Part shown: positions 11,857 to 20,533 of the stretch, one piece after another | How positions within the stretch are numbered: position 1 is the stretch's first letter | Layout: each line of letters opens with the position of its first letter | Assembly (NCBI RefSeq): GCF_012935695.1 | Contig: NZ_CP052859.1 | Span: 5,435,001 to 5,499,000, forward strand | Direction: 5' to 3' | From: Pseudomonas sp. ADAK18 | GTDB lineage: Bacteria; Pseudomonadota; Gammaproteobacteria; Pseudomonadales; Pseudomonadaceae | DNA: 64,000 bases | Translations under genes and position numbers: made by a program | The notes under the pieces: generated by a model | The model's database searches: none | What the model was told of the DNA's origin: nothing | What the model saw: only the letters and a program-made list of their open reading frames with translations

Positions 11857-11883
11857 AAAAGGAGCCCGCAGGCTCCTTTTTTT
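11857..11883. terminator. Bidirectional terminator after lipoprotein B
   Basis: GGAGCC-CGCA-GGCTCC has A-runs before and T-runs after. It serves lipoprotein B and the convergent epimerase-like gene, whose stop codon it touches. Confidence 0.88.
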
Positions 11884-12734
11884 CAACCCTCGAGAATCGC
11901 CGCATACCCTTCGCGATAGCTCGGATACCGCGGCACCCACCCCAGTGCCTTGGCCCGGGCATTGCTGCACCGCTTGCTGCCGGCCCGTCGTACGCTGGCG
12001 TCTGCGGCCCATTCAGTCACGCCAAGGTATTCACGTAACCAATCCACCACCTCGGCCAGTGGCACAGGCGCGTCGTCGACGCCGATGTAGCAGTTATCCA
12101 GCGCACCGCCCTGCTGCACATGCCTCAGCAAAAAGGCCAACAAGCCCGCAGCGTCATCCGCGTGAATCCGGTTGCCATATAAAGGCGGGTCAATCGCAAC
12201 GCGATAGCCTTCACGCACCTGGGTCGACAAGCGCTCACGACCGGGGCCATAGATACCCGTGAGGCGCACTACGCTCGCCGGAATACCGCTCTTTAGCGCA
12301 ACTTGCTCGGCTTCCAACATGACGTTGCCGGAGTAACCACTGGCCTGAGTCTCAGAGGTTTCATCAACCCACTCCCCGCTCTGCTGCCCATAGACGCTGC
12401 TGCTGGAAACGAACAGAAGATGCTCAGGCTCCTGACCATAGTCGTTCAACCAGCCGATCACATGCTGCAACCCTTGAACATAGGCCGCGCGGTAGCCTGC
12501 TTCGTCGTGATCGGTGGCAGTCGCGCAATACACCAGATAATCCACGCCGCCCACCGGCCAGGTGTCAGGACAGTCTTCGTTGAACAGATCGCCGGCAATC
12601 CCGATAACACCCTCGGGAAGGCGCGAGATATCACGCCGCAGGCCATGGACTTCCCAGCCCAGGGCCAGCAACTGGGTCGCCAGACGGCTACCGACATCGC
12701 CACAACCGGCAATCACAACAGATGGCGCAGACAT
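11883..12734 (-). CDS. NAD-dependent epimerase/dehydratase (extended SDR)
   Basis: This 283-residue SDR protein has an N-terminal Rossmann motif, VVIAGCGDVGSRLA (GxGxxG-like), then VDYLVYCATATDHDE and VSSSSVYGQQ. The usual catalytic YxxxK is not obvious; the expected segment reads SGYSGNVMLEAEQ, so the Lys may be lost and the protein may bind nucleotide without classical SDR chemistry. It resembles the YeeZ-type group of uncharacterised epimerase-like proteins. ATG at 12734 has GGAG 7 bases upstream and is preferred over the GTG codon just before it. It is divergent from exbB. Substrate unknown. Confidence 0.78.
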   Translation of the reverse strand: MSAPSVVIAGCGDVGSRLATQLLALGWEVHGLRRDISRLPEGVIGIAGDLFNEDCPDTWPVGGVDYLVYCATATDHDEAGYRAAYVQGLQHVIGWLNDYGQEPEHLLFVSSSSVYGQQSGEWVDETSETQASGYSGNVMLEAEQVALKSGIPASVVRLTGIYGPGRERLSTQVREGYRVAIDPPLYGNRIHADDAAGLLAFLLRHVQQGGALDNCYIGVDDAPVPLAEVVDWLREYLGVTEWAADASVRRAGSKRCSNARAKALGWVPRYPSYREGYAAILEG

Positions 12735-12737
12735 CAC

Positions 12738-12922
12738 AAAACTCCATTCTTAAAGGCCAAGGTTAGCCTTCACAGGTGACCGGCGGCCAGGAAATAGACA
12801 AATAAAGTAACTGTATTACTTTTGTTAACAAGAATTACTTGCAATAATAACCGCCCATTTGTCCTCGACCCAATGCGGTCTGGAAGGACAATCTCCTATT
12901 TTTCCTCTCAGGTCCGGCCAGC
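12738..12922 (+). promoter_or_regulatory. Control region upstream of exbB with a 19-bp palindrome
   Basis: This AT-rich intergenic stretch between the divergent epimerase and exbB holds a perfect inverted repeat at 12804-12822 (AAAGTAA-CTGTA-TTACTTT), followed by further AT-rich sequence up to about 12855. The palindrome is a candidate operator. It is a poor match to the Fur consensus, so iron control is not supported by the sequence. Confidence 0.45.
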
Positions 12923-13909
12923 ATGACACGCAATAAACTCCCCGCTTCGCCAACCAAGCCTCACAGCCCATCCCGCGCCTGGCGTGCGATTGCTGCGATG
13001 CTGTTCAGCGTTCTGCTGGCTCCGACCGCCGCGTTCGCCGATAGCACGGCTCCGGTTGCTCAACCGGCCGCCACCGCTCCAGCACCTGAGCAAAACGCTG
13101 CCGCGCCAGCCGCCGCACCTACTGCCACCGACCCGGCCCAGGCCGTAGACGCAACGCCCGCCGATGAAACCGGCGTGGTACTGGAAGAAGACAACACCCT
13201 GGGCATGGCCCACGACCTGTCGCCTTGGGGCATGTACCAGAACGCTGACATCATCGTGAAGATCGTGATGATCGGCCTGGCCATCGCTTCGGTCATCACC
13301 TGGACCATCTGGATCGCCAAAGGCTTCGAGCTGCTGGGCGCCAAACGCCGTCTGCGCACCGAAATCGTCAACCTGAAAAAAGCCACCACCCTTAAGGAAG
13401 CCAGCGAAAGCGCGGCGAAGAAGGGAACTCTGGCGCACCTGCTGGTCCACGACGCGCTGGAAGAAATGCGCCTGTCGGCCAACAGCCGTGAAAAAGAAGG
13501 CATCAAGGAGCGCGTCAGTTTCCGCCTTGAGCGTCTGGTCGCGGCCTGCGGTCGCAACATGAGCAATGGTACCGGCGTACTCGCCACCATCGGTTCCACC
13601 GCGCCCTTCGTCGGCCTGTTCGGTACCGTATGGGGCATCATGAACAGCTTCATCGGCATCGCCAAAACCCAGACCACCAACCTTGCTGTTGTCGCACCCG
13701 GCATTGCCGAAGCCCTGCTGGCAACCGCCCTGGGCCTGGTGGCCGCGATTCCTGCGGTGGTGATCTACAACGTCTTCGCCCGTTCGATCGCCGGCTACAA
13801 AGCTCAGGTGTCGGATGCCTCGGCTGAAGTCCTGTTGTTGGTCAGCCGTGACCTCGATCACCTGCCTACCGAGCGCAGCTCGCAACCGCACATGGTGAAA
13901 GTGGGGTAA
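12923..13909 (+). CDS. exbB: TonB-system proton channel subunit ExbB
   Basis: ExbB (328 residues) forms with ExbD the proton channel that energises TonB for outer-membrane receptors of siderophores, haem and vitamin B12. It has an N-terminal signal-like segment (AIAAMLFSVLLAPTAAFA), an Ala/Pro-rich periplasmic stretch (about 40-95) and three membrane helices. These include IVKIVMIGLAIASVITWTIW and the conserved IGSTAPFVGLFGTVWGIMNSF region near 230-245, then LLATALGLVAAIPAVVIYN. The long N-terminal extension is typical of Pseudomonas-type ExbB. exbD follows after 6 bp. Confidence 0.95.
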   Translation: MTRNKLPASPTKPHSPSRAWRAIAAMLFSVLLAPTAAFADSTAPVAQPAATAPAPEQNAAAPAAAPTATDPAQAVDATPADETGVVLEEDNTLGMAHDLSPWGMYQNADIIVKIVMIGLAIASVITWTIWIAKGFELLGAKRRLRTEIVNLKKATTLKEASESAAKKGTLAHLLVHDALEEMRLSANSREKEGIKERVSFRLERLVAACGRNMSNGTGVLATIGSTAPFVGLFGTVWGIMNSFIGIAKTQTTNLAVVAPGIAEALLATALGLVAAIPAVVIYNVFARSIAGYKAQVSDASAEVLLLVSRDLDHLPTERSSQPHMVKVG

Positions 13910-13915
13910 TCGGCC

Positions 13916-14341
13916 ATGGGCCTGCATTTGAATCAAGGCGACGACGAACTCGTCGAGAACCACGAAATCAACGTCACACCGTTTATCGACGTGATGCTGG
14001 TGCTGTTGATCATCTTCATGGTGGCAGCACCGCTGGCCACCGTGGACATCAAGGTCGACCTGCCCGCCTCCAGCGCGAAACCTGCGCCACGGCCAGAGAA
14101 ACCGGTATTCCTCAGCGTCAAGATGGACCAGCGCCTGTTCCTGGGCGAAGAAGAAGTCAAAGCCGAAACCCTGGGCGCGGTGCTCGACGCCAAGACCCAA
14201 GGCAAGAAAGACACGACGATCTTCTTCCAGGCCGACAAGGGCGTGGACTACGGCGACCTGATGAGCGTGATGGATGCCCTGCGGGCAGCCGGCTACCTCA
14301 AGGTAGGCCTGGTCGGACTTGAGACGGCAGCCAAGAAATGA
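13916..14341 (+). CDS. exbD: TonB-system energiser subunit ExbD
   Basis: ExbD (141 residues) has a short cytoplasmic N-terminus, one membrane helix (NVTPFIDVMLVLLIIFMVAAP) with the essential membrane aspartate in FIDVML, and a periplasmic domain ending in AAGYLKVGLVG. It assembles with ExbB and couples proton flow to TonB movement. It lies 6 bp after exbB, and its last codons overlap the tonB start by 4 bp (ATGA), indicating translational coupling. Confidence 0.96.
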   Translation: MGLHLNQGDDELVENHEINVTPFIDVMLVLLIIFMVAAPLATVDIKVDLPASSAKPAPRPEKPVFLSVKMDQRLFLGEEEVKAETLGAVLDAKTQGKKDTTIFFQADKGVDYGDLMSVMDALRAAGYLKVGLVGLETAAKK

Positions 14342-15084
14342 TCACGACGCGCCACAAACTGACGCGTTATGGCACCAGCCTCGCCGTCGTGCTGGGCGTC
14401 CACGCCGTCGCGATCATCATCGCGCTCCAATGGTCGGCACCTCACACGGTCCAACTGCCACCTGCGGCCATGGTCATCGACCTGGCACCGATGCCGGCAC
14501 CGCCACCTCCGGCACCGCCGAAGGTGGTGACGCCGCCGCAACCACCTGCGCCGGTGGAAGAGCTGCCATTACCGAAACTGGCCGAAGCACCGAAACCGAC
14601 AATCCAGGTGCCCAAGCCGGTCAAGCCCAAGCCAAAACCTGCGCCGCCCAAGCCTGTGGAGAAAAAGCCCGAGCCGCCCAAGGAGAAACCTTCCGAGGAG
14701 CCGCCGAGTGAAACCCCGCAGAACGCACCGGTGGAAAAATCCGCCCAGCCAACTCCTGGTCCGTCACCGGCGCAAGTAGCGGCCAAGGCGTCTTGGGAAG
14801 GTACGTTGCTGGCGCACCTGCAGAAGTACAAAAAGTACCCGCCGGGCGCCCAGGCGCGCGGCAAAGAAGGCCTGAACCGCTTGCGCTTCGTGGTCGACGC
14901 TGACGGCAACGTGCTGTCCTATGAGCTGGTGGGCCGCTCCGGCAACGCCGACCTGGACCGCGCGACCTTGGACATGATCCGTCGCGCCCAGCCTTTGCCC
15001 AAGCCGCCGGCCGAGATGTTGAAAGGCGGCAGCATCGAGATCGTGGCGCCGTTCGTCTACAACATCGAGAAGCGTCGCCGGTAA
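14338..15084 (+). CDS. tonB: Energy transducer TonB
   Basis: TonB (248 residues) spans the periplasm and transmits energy to TonB-dependent receptors. There is an N-terminal anchor (GTSLAVVLGVHAVAIIIAL, about 14-32) and a very long Pro/Lys/Glu-rich rigid segment (about 50-145, repeated PKPKPAPPKPVEKKPEPPK). The C-terminal domain has WEGTLLAHLQKYKKYP and the YPPGA-type entry, GLNRLRFVVDADGNV and ALDMIRRAQPLP-like closing elements (here TLDMIRRAQPLPKPP). It is the last gene of the exbB-exbD-tonB operon. The hairpin at 15089 probably ends transcription. Confidence 0.95.
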   Translation: MITTRHKLTRYGTSLAVVLGVHAVAIIIALQWSAPHTVQLPPAAMVIDLAPMPAPPPPAPPKVVTPPQPPAPVEELPLPKLAEAPKPTIQVPKPVKPKPKPAPPKPVEKKPEPPKEKPSEEPPSETPQNAPVEKSAQPTPGPSPAQVAAKASWEGTLLAHLQKYKKYPPGAQARGKEGLNRLRFVVDADGNVLSYELVGRSGNADLDRATLDMIRRAQPLPKPPAEMLKGGSIEIVAPFVYNIEKRRR

Positions 15085-15088
15085 AGGC

Positions 15089-15120
15089 AATGTGGGAGGG
15101 GGCTTGCTCCCTCCCACATT
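15089..15120 (+). repeat. Single REP hairpin after tonB
   Basis: A perfect 12-bp inverted repeat (AATGTGGGAGGG / CCCTCCCACATT) encloses GGCTTGCT. This is the typical fluorescens-group REP palindrome. It probably doubles as a weak terminator or mRNA 3' stabiliser for exbBD-tonB. Confidence 0.8.
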
Positions 15121-15239
15121 TGACTGCGTACGGCTAAAAATCCTGTGCATTCCCCGCTCAATCCCCACCAAAGTTCTGATAACGTGCGTCTATCGATTGC
15201 AGCCGGTATGCTTGGCCCGCAACCTCATGGACGCCCGCT

Positions 15240-16160
15240 ATGACTCTTACAGAATTACGCTACATCGTTACCCTCGCCCAAGAGCAGCACTTCGGCCACG
15301 CGGCCGAGCGTTGCCACGTCAGCCAGCCGACCTTGTCGGTGGGTGTGAAGAAGCTTGAAGACGAACTCGGTGTGCTGATTTTCGAGCGCAGCAAAAGCGC
15401 CGTGCGCCTGACGCCAGTCGGCGAAGGCATCGTCGCCCAGGCCCAGAAGGTGCTGGAGCAAGCCCAAAGCATTCGCGAGCTGGCCCAGGCCGGCAAGAAC
15501 CAGCTGACCGCACCGCTGAAAGTCGGCGCGATCTACACCGTCGGTCCGTACCTGTTCCCGCACCTGATTCCGCAACTGCACCGCGTCGCACCGCAGATGC
15601 CGCTGTATATCGAAGAAAATTTCACCCACGTGCTGCGCGACAAACTGCGCAATGGCGAGCTGGACGCGATCATCATCGCCCTGCCATTCAACGAGGCAGA
15701 TGTACTGACCCTGCCGCTCTACGATGAGCCGTTCTACGTGTTGATGCCAGCGTCCCACCCCTGGACGCAAAAAGACACCATCGACGCCGCCCTGCTCAAC
15801 GACAAGAGTTTGCTGCTGCTCGGCGAAGGTCACTGCTTCCGCGACCAGGTGCTGGAAGCCTGTCCGACCCTGACCAAAGGCAACGACGGCGCCAAGCACA
15901 CCACCGTGGAATCCAGCTCCCTGGAAACCATCCGCCATATGGTGGCGTCTGGCCTGGGTATTTCGATCCTGCCGTTGTCAGCCGTGGACAGCCATCACTA
16001 TGCTCCCGGCGTGATCGCCGTGCGCCCACTGACGCCTCCGGTACCTTTCCGTACCGTGGCGATTGCCTGGCGTGCCAGCTTCCCGCGTCCGAAAGCCATT
16101 GAAATCCTCGCCGACTCGATCCGCCTGTGTTCGGTGGCCAAGCCGCCTGCCGCGAGCTGA
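15240..16160 (+). CDS. oxyR: Hydrogen peroxide-sensing regulator OxyR
   Basis: OxyR is a LysR-type regulator of 306 residues. The N-terminal winged helix-turn-helix reads MTLTELRYIVTLAQEQHFGHAAERC with recognition helix VSQPTLSVGVKKLE. The peroxide-sensing pair is intact: Cys199 in GEGHCFRDQ and Cys208 in LEACPTL. Oxidation to the disulfide activates catalase and alkyl hydroperoxide reductase genes in relatives. recG starts 8 bp downstream, an oxyR-recG pairing conserved in Pseudomonas. No strong ribosome-binding site precedes the ATG. Confidence 0.96.
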   Translation: MTLTELRYIVTLAQEQHFGHAAERCHVSQPTLSVGVKKLEDELGVLIFERSKSAVRLTPVGEGIVAQAQKVLEQAQSIRELAQAGKNQLTAPLKVGAIYTVGPYLFPHLIPQLHRVAPQMPLYIEENFTHVLRDKLRNGELDAIIIALPFNEADVLTLPLYDEPFYVLMPASHPWTQKDTIDAALLNDKSLLLLGEGHCFRDQVLEACPTLTKGNDGAKHTTVESSSLETIRHMVASGLGISILPLSAVDSHHYAPGVIAVRPLTPPVPFRTVAIAWRASFPRPKAIEILADSIRLCSVAKPPAAS

Positions 16161-16168
16161 GTAACTGT

Positions 16169-18244
16169 ATGACCGAGTTGTCGCAGGTGTCGGTGACGGC
16201 ACTCAAGGGTGTCGGTGAAGCCATGGCCGAGAAGTTGGCCAAGGTTGGCCTGGAAAATCTCCAGGACGTGCTGTTTCACCTGCCCCTGCGCTACCAGGAT
16301 CGGACCCGCGTCGTGCCCATCGGCCAATTGCGCCCCGGGCAGGATGCGGTGATCGAAGGCACCGTCAGCGGCGCCGACGTGGTCATGGGCAAGCGCCGCA
16401 GTTTGCTGGTGCGCCTGCAGGATGGTACCGGTGGCCTAAGCCTGCGCTTCTACCATTTCAGCAACGCACAAAAGGAAGGCCTCAAACGCGGCACCCGCGT
16501 GCGCTGCTACGGCGAAGCCCGGCCCGGCGCGTCAGGACTTGAAATCTACCACCCGGAATACCGCGCCATCACCGGCGACGAACCTCCGCCGGTAGACACA
16601 ACCCTCACGCCGATCTACCCACTCACCGAAGGCCTGACCCAACAGCGCCTACGCCAGCTGTGCATGCAGACCCTGACGATGCTCGGCCCGAAAAGCCTGC
16701 CCGACTGGCTGCCTCAGGAACTGGCCCGCGACTACCAATTGGCACCGCTGGATGATGCGATCCGCTACCTGCATCACCCTCCGGCCGATGCCGATGTGGA
16801 TGAGTTAGCCCTCGGTCATCACTGGGCCCAGCATCGCCTGGCCTTCGAAGAATTGCTGACCCACCAACTGTCGCAACAGCGCCTGCGGGAAAGCATGCGC
16901 TCCCTGCGCGCACCGGCGATGCCCAAGGCCAAGCGTTTGCCTGCGCAATACCTGGCCAACCTGGGGTTTGCACCGACCGGTGCACAGCAACGGGTTGGCA
17001 ATGAAATCGCCTACGACCTCAGCCAGAAAGAACCCATGCTGCGCCTGATTCAGGGTGACGTAGGCGCGGGTAAAACCGTGGTCGCCGCCCTCGCTGCGTT
17101 GCAAGCCCTGGAAGCCGGGTACCAAGTGGCGCTGATGGCGCCCACCGAGATTCTCGCCGAGCAGCACTTCATCACCTTCAAACGCTGGCTCGAACCGTTG
17201 GGCCTGGAAGTGGCGTGGCTGGCCGGCAAGCTCAAGGGCAAGAACCGCGCAGCCGCACTGGAACAGATTGCTGGAGGCGCACCGATGGTGGTCGGTACTC
17301 ACGCCCTGTTCCAGGACGAAGTGCAGTTCAAGAACCTGGCCCTGGTGATCATCGACGAACAGCACCGCTTCGGTGTGCAGCAACGCCTGGCACTGCGCCA
17401 GAAGGGCGTGGGCGGACGCATGTGCCCGCACCAGTTGATCATGACCGCCACACCAATCCCGCGCACCCTGGCCATGAGTGCCTACGCCGACCTCGACACC
17501 TCGATCCTCGACGAACTGCCGCCCGGCCGGACTCCGGTCAACACGGTGCTGGTGACCGATACCCGCCGTGTCGAAGTGATCGAGCGGGTGCGCGGCGCCT
17601 GCGCCGAAGGGCGCCAGGCGTATTGGGTGTGCACGCTGATCGAAGAGTCGGAAGAGCTGACCTGCCAGGCCGCCGAAACCACCTATGAAGACCTCACCAG
17701 CGCCCTGGGCGAGCTCAAGGTCGGGTTGATCCACGGTCGTATGAAACCCGCCGAAAAAGCCGCGGTGATGGCCGAGTTCAAGGCTGGCAACCTGCAACTG
17801 TTGGTCGCCACCACCGTGATCGAAGTCGGCGTGGACGTACCCAACGCCAGCCTGATGATCATCGAAAACCCCGAACGTCTGGGCCTGGCGCAACTGCACC
17901 AGTTGCGCGGTCGCGTCGGCCGGGGCAGCGCGGCCAGCCATTGCGTGTTGCTGTACCACCCACCGCTGTCGCAGATCGGGCGCCAGCGACTGGGGATAAT
18001 GCGCGAGACCAACGATGGTTTCGTGATTGCTGAAAAAGACCTCGAACTGCGCGGCCCCGGCGAAATGCTCGGCACCCGCCAGACCGGTCTACTGCAATTC
18101 AAGGTCGCTGACCTGATGCGCGACGCCGACTTGCTGCCGGCCGTGCGCGATGCCGCTCAAGCGTTGCTGGAGCGCTGGCCACAACACGTCAGCCCCTTGC
18201 TGGATCGCTGGTTACGGCATGGGCAGCAATACGGCCAAGTGTGA
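16169..18244 (+). CDS. recG: ATP-dependent DNA helicase RecG
   Basis: RecG (691 residues) reverses stalled replication forks and branch-migrates Holliday junctions. It has an N-terminal wedge/OB domain (about 60-170), then superfamily 2 helicase motifs: motif I GDVGAGKTVVAALA near 295, motif II IIDEQHRFG (DEQH box), motif III TATPIPRT, and the C-terminal motifs HGRMKPAEK, TTVIEVGVDVPNA and QLRGRVGRG. The start at 16169 (MTELSQVSVTALKGVGEAMAEKL) gives the usual family length; an upstream GTG would overlap oxyR. It is likely co-transcribed with oxyR. Confidence 0.97.
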   Translation: MTELSQVSVTALKGVGEAMAEKLAKVGLENLQDVLFHLPLRYQDRTRVVPIGQLRPGQDAVIEGTVSGADVVMGKRRSLLVRLQDGTGGLSLRFYHFSNAQKEGLKRGTRVRCYGEARPGASGLEIYHPEYRAITGDEPPPVDTTLTPIYPLTEGLTQQRLRQLCMQTLTMLGPKSLPDWLPQELARDYQLAPLDDAIRYLHHPPADADVDELALGHHWAQHRLAFEELLTHQLSQQRLRESMRSLRAPAMPKAKRLPAQYLANLGFAPTGAQQRVGNEIAYDLSQKEPMLRLIQGDVGAGKTVVAALAALQALEAGYQVALMAPTEILAEQHFITFKRWLEPLGLEVAWLAGKLKGKNRAAALEQIAGGAPMVVGTHALFQDEVQFKNLALVIIDEQHRFGVQQRLALRQKGVGGRMCPHQLIMTATPIPRTLAMSAYADLDTSILDELPPGRTPVNTVLVTDTRRVEVIERVRGACAEGRQAYWVCTLIEESEELTCQAAETTYEDLTSALGELKVGLIHGRMKPAEKAAVMAEFKAGNLQLLVATTVIEVGVDVPNASLMIIENPERLGLAQLHQLRGRVGRGSAASHCVLLYHPPLSQIGRQRLGIMRETNDGFVIAEKDLELRGPGEMLGTRQTGLLQFKVADLMRDADLLPAVRDAAQALLERWPQHVSPLLDRWLRHGQQYGQV

Positions 18245-18254
18245 CAAAGCAAAC

Positions 18255-18371
18255 TGTAGCCGCTGCCGAAGAATGAGGCTGCAATGCGGGCCGCAGGACC
18301 GCACTTGAGGTCTGCTGCAGTCGAGCGCGACCTCGGTCCCATCGCAGCCTCGTACCTCGCCAGCGGCTACA
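18255..18371. repeat. Long imperfect palindrome after recG
   Basis: TGTAGCCGCTG at the left end pairs with CAGCGGCTACA at the right. Inner segments (GAGGCTGC / GCAGCCTC and GACCTC-like repeats) add further pairing. It looks like a second family of intergenic palindromic repeat, distinct from the REP copies but similar in plan to the element at 41851. Confidence 0.75.
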
Positions 18372-18461
18372 ACAGGACGGACGTCACAAACCCTACTTAG
18401 TCGACCCTCACCGGTATCAAGCTGGTTATACTCCAATGACTGTAGGAAATTGGATCCGGCC

Positions 18462-19862
18462 ATGACAGAAGTTGCCCTCGCTACAGCGCCCCCGACCGCT
18501 CCCTCGGTCATTCGGACGCTGCTCGCAAAGCTCGCCATCAGCTACACGGAAGTCGCCGAACGGCCTGGCTTGAACCCTGCGCAAAAGGTCCAGGCGGTGC
18601 TGCTGGATGACGCCGTGGGCGCCCTCATGGTGCTGTTTCCCCAGAGCCAGTTGCTGGACCTCAATCGCCTCACCGAACTCACCGGTCGCCGCCTCACCGC
18701 CGTGTCGCCGGAACGCCTTGAGCGCATGCTCGGCAAGCACAGCCTGAGCCTGTTGCCCGGCCTGCCACCACTGACCAGTTCGCCCTGCCTGTACGAAGAA
18801 AGTCTGCTGCGCGAACCCACCGTGTTGGTCCACTCGGGTGAAGCCGGTGTACTGCTGGAGATTGCCAGCGAAGACTTCAAACGCATGCTGACCAAGGCCA
18901 GCGCTGCCAACTTTGGCGAACCGCTGAGCAGCATCCGGCCCAACTTCGACCGCCCGAATGACGACCGCGAGGAAATCACCCAGGCAGTGCAGGCGTTTAC
19001 CGCCCGCCGCATCCAGCAACGCCTGGAAGCGACCATCGAGATTCCGCCCCTGGCCGACACCGCGCAGAAGATTATCAAACTACGGGTCGACCCCAACGCC
19101 ACCATCGACGACATCACCGGCGTGGTGGAAACCGACCCGGCCCTGGCCGCGCAAGTGGTGAGCTGGGCAGCGTCGCCCTACTACGCCTCCCCCGGCAAGA
19201 TCCGCTCGGTGGAAGACGCCATTGTTCGCGTATTGGGTTTTGATCTGGTGATCAACCTGGCATTGGGCCTGGCCCTGGGCAAGACCTTGAGCCTGCCCAA
19301 GGACCACCCACAACAAGCCACGCCGTACTGGCAACAGTCGATCTACACCGCTGCGGTGATCGAAGGCCTGACCCGCGCCATGCCGCGCGCCCAGCGCCCG
19401 GAAGCCGGCCTGACCTACCTGGCGGGCTTGCTGCATAACTTCGGCTACCTGTTGCTGGCCCACGTCTTCCCGCCGCATTTCTCACTGATCTGCCGGCACC
19501 TGGAGGTCAACCCGCACCTGTGCCACAGCTACGTTGAGCAACACCTGCTGGGCATCAGCCGCGAGCAGATTGGCGCCTGGTTGATGCGCTACTGGGACAT
19601 GCCGGAAGAACTGTCCACCGCGTTGCGCTTCCAGCACGACCCGAGCTATGACGGCGACTATGCCGAGTACCCGAATCTGGTGTGCCTGGCCGTGCGCCTG
19701 TTGCGCAACCGTGGCATCGGCTCCGGACCTGATACCGAGATCCCCGACGAACTGCTGGAACGCCTGGGCCTGACCCGGGACAAGGCCGAGGATGCGGTGG
19801 GCAAGGTGTTGGACGCGGAAGTGTTGTTGCGCGAATTGGCGTCGCAGTTCAGCCAAGGCTGA
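18462..19862 (+). CDS. HDOD-domain protein with YbaK-like N-terminus
   Basis: This 466-residue protein has two parts. Residues about 10-150 (LLAKLAISYTEV, KVQAVLLDDAVGALMVLFP, LTELTGRRL) resemble the YbaK/ProX aminoacyl-tRNA deacylase-like fold. Residues about 190-400 form an HDOD domain (IEIPPLADTAQKII, TIDDITGVVETDPALAAQVV, LAGLLHNFGYLLLAHVFP). HDOD proteins act in bacterial signalling, and most lack the metal-binding HD pair. A homologue lies beside recG in P. aeruginosa. ATG at 18462 is chosen over an in-frame TTG 12 bp upstream. The deacylase function is not claimed. Confidence 0.8.
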   Translation: MTEVALATAPPTAPSVIRTLLAKLAISYTEVAERPGLNPAQKVQAVLLDDAVGALMVLFPQSQLLDLNRLTELTGRRLTAVSPERLERMLGKHSLSLLPGLPPLTSSPCLYEESLLREPTVLVHSGEAGVLLEIASEDFKRMLTKASAANFGEPLSSIRPNFDRPNDDREEITQAVQAFTARRIQQRLEATIEIPPLADTAQKIIKLRVDPNATIDDITGVVETDPALAAQVVSWAASPYYASPGKIRSVEDAIVRVLGFDLVINLALGLALGKTLSLPKDHPQQATPYWQQSIYTAAVIEGLTRAMPRAQRPEAGLTYLAGLLHNFGYLLLAHVFPPHFSLICRHLEVNPHLCHSYVEQHLLGISREQIGAWLMRYWDMPEELSTALRFQHDPSYDGDYAEYPNLVCLAVRLLRNRGIGSGPDTEIPDELLERLGLTRDKAEDAVGKVLDAEVLLRELASQFSQG

Positions 19863-19878
19863 TCTGCCTGGCTCTTTT

Positions 19879-20008
19879 GTGGCGAGCGGGCTTGCCCGCG
19901 TTGGGCTGCGCAGCAGCCCTATAAGGCCATCGCATTCTTTCAGACCGAAATCAGTGACTGGCTTTGGGGTGGCTTCGCAACCCAACGGAGGCAAGCCCCC
20001 TCGCCACG
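19879..20008. repeat. REP doublet between HDOD gene and SCP2-like gene
   Basis: TGGCGAGCGGGCTTGCCCGCG on the left faces GGCAAGCCCCCTCGCCA on the right, with additional internal hairpins (GGGCTGCGCAGCAGCCC). This is a second REP subtype with a TGGCGAG outer arm. Confidence 0.8.
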
Positions 20009-20026
20009 GTGTTATCGGTCAGCCTT

Positions 20027-20407
20027 TCAAGCCTTCGGCTTTTTCTTCGGCTTCAAATACTTGGTCAACCCCTGGAACCAGATCACCAGCGCCGGGTTGC
20101 CCTTGATCTGGATCGACTTGTCCTGAATCCCCGTCATGAACGCCAGTTGCTTGTTCTTCGCCTGCATCGTGGCGAAGCCGTAGGCAGCATCTTTAAAGGC
20201 GATGGCGAACGCAGGCTCCGGGTGGACACCCGAGCGGCTGGTAATGCGCTGATCTTTGACAATGAAGTGACGGGCAACCTTGCCGTCGAGGGTCTGCAGC
20301 TGGAACGCCAGGTCCTTGTCACCCAACTGTTGCTGGAAGGCAGGATTGCTGCGGCTGGCTTTGCCCATCATCAGGCCCAGCACCCAGAGGAGAAGACGAA
20401 ATTTCAT
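20027..20407 (-). CDS. Small SCP2/sterol-carrier-like protein
   Basis: This 126-residue protein begins MKFRLLLWVLGLMMGKASRSN, a hydrophobic N-terminus that may be a membrane anchor. It continues with FQLQTLDGKVARHFIVKDQRI and AFKDAAYGFATM, ending in a lysine-rich tail (TKYLKPKKKPKA). The order of elements recalls the SCP2 sterol-transfer-like domain, and a homologue follows the HDOD gene in P. aeruginosa. Function unknown. An in-frame start 66 bp upstream is less likely, since ATG at 20407 begins the conserved part. The T6SS locus begins immediately to its right. Confidence 0.7.
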   Translation of the reverse strand: MKFRLLLWVLGLMMGKASRSNPAFQQQLGDKDLAFQLQTLDGKVARHFIVKDQRITSRSGVHPEPAFAIAFKDAAYGFATMQAKNKQLAFMTGIQDKSIQIKGNPALVIWFQGLTKYLKPKKKPKA

Positions 20408-20533
20408 GCACACGGCCTCGGTGTAATTATTGAGTGGCCGCAGCAGTTTAACGATTTGCAAACAGAACGCCACCGATCTTGCGCATTAGCAGAAGATCGG
20501 CTGGCGTTTACCGCTTATAGCAACAACTTACCC

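Noticed and set aside
12800..12860. Fur box before exbB
   Set aside because: The AT-rich sequence does not match the hexamer pattern of the Fur consensus.
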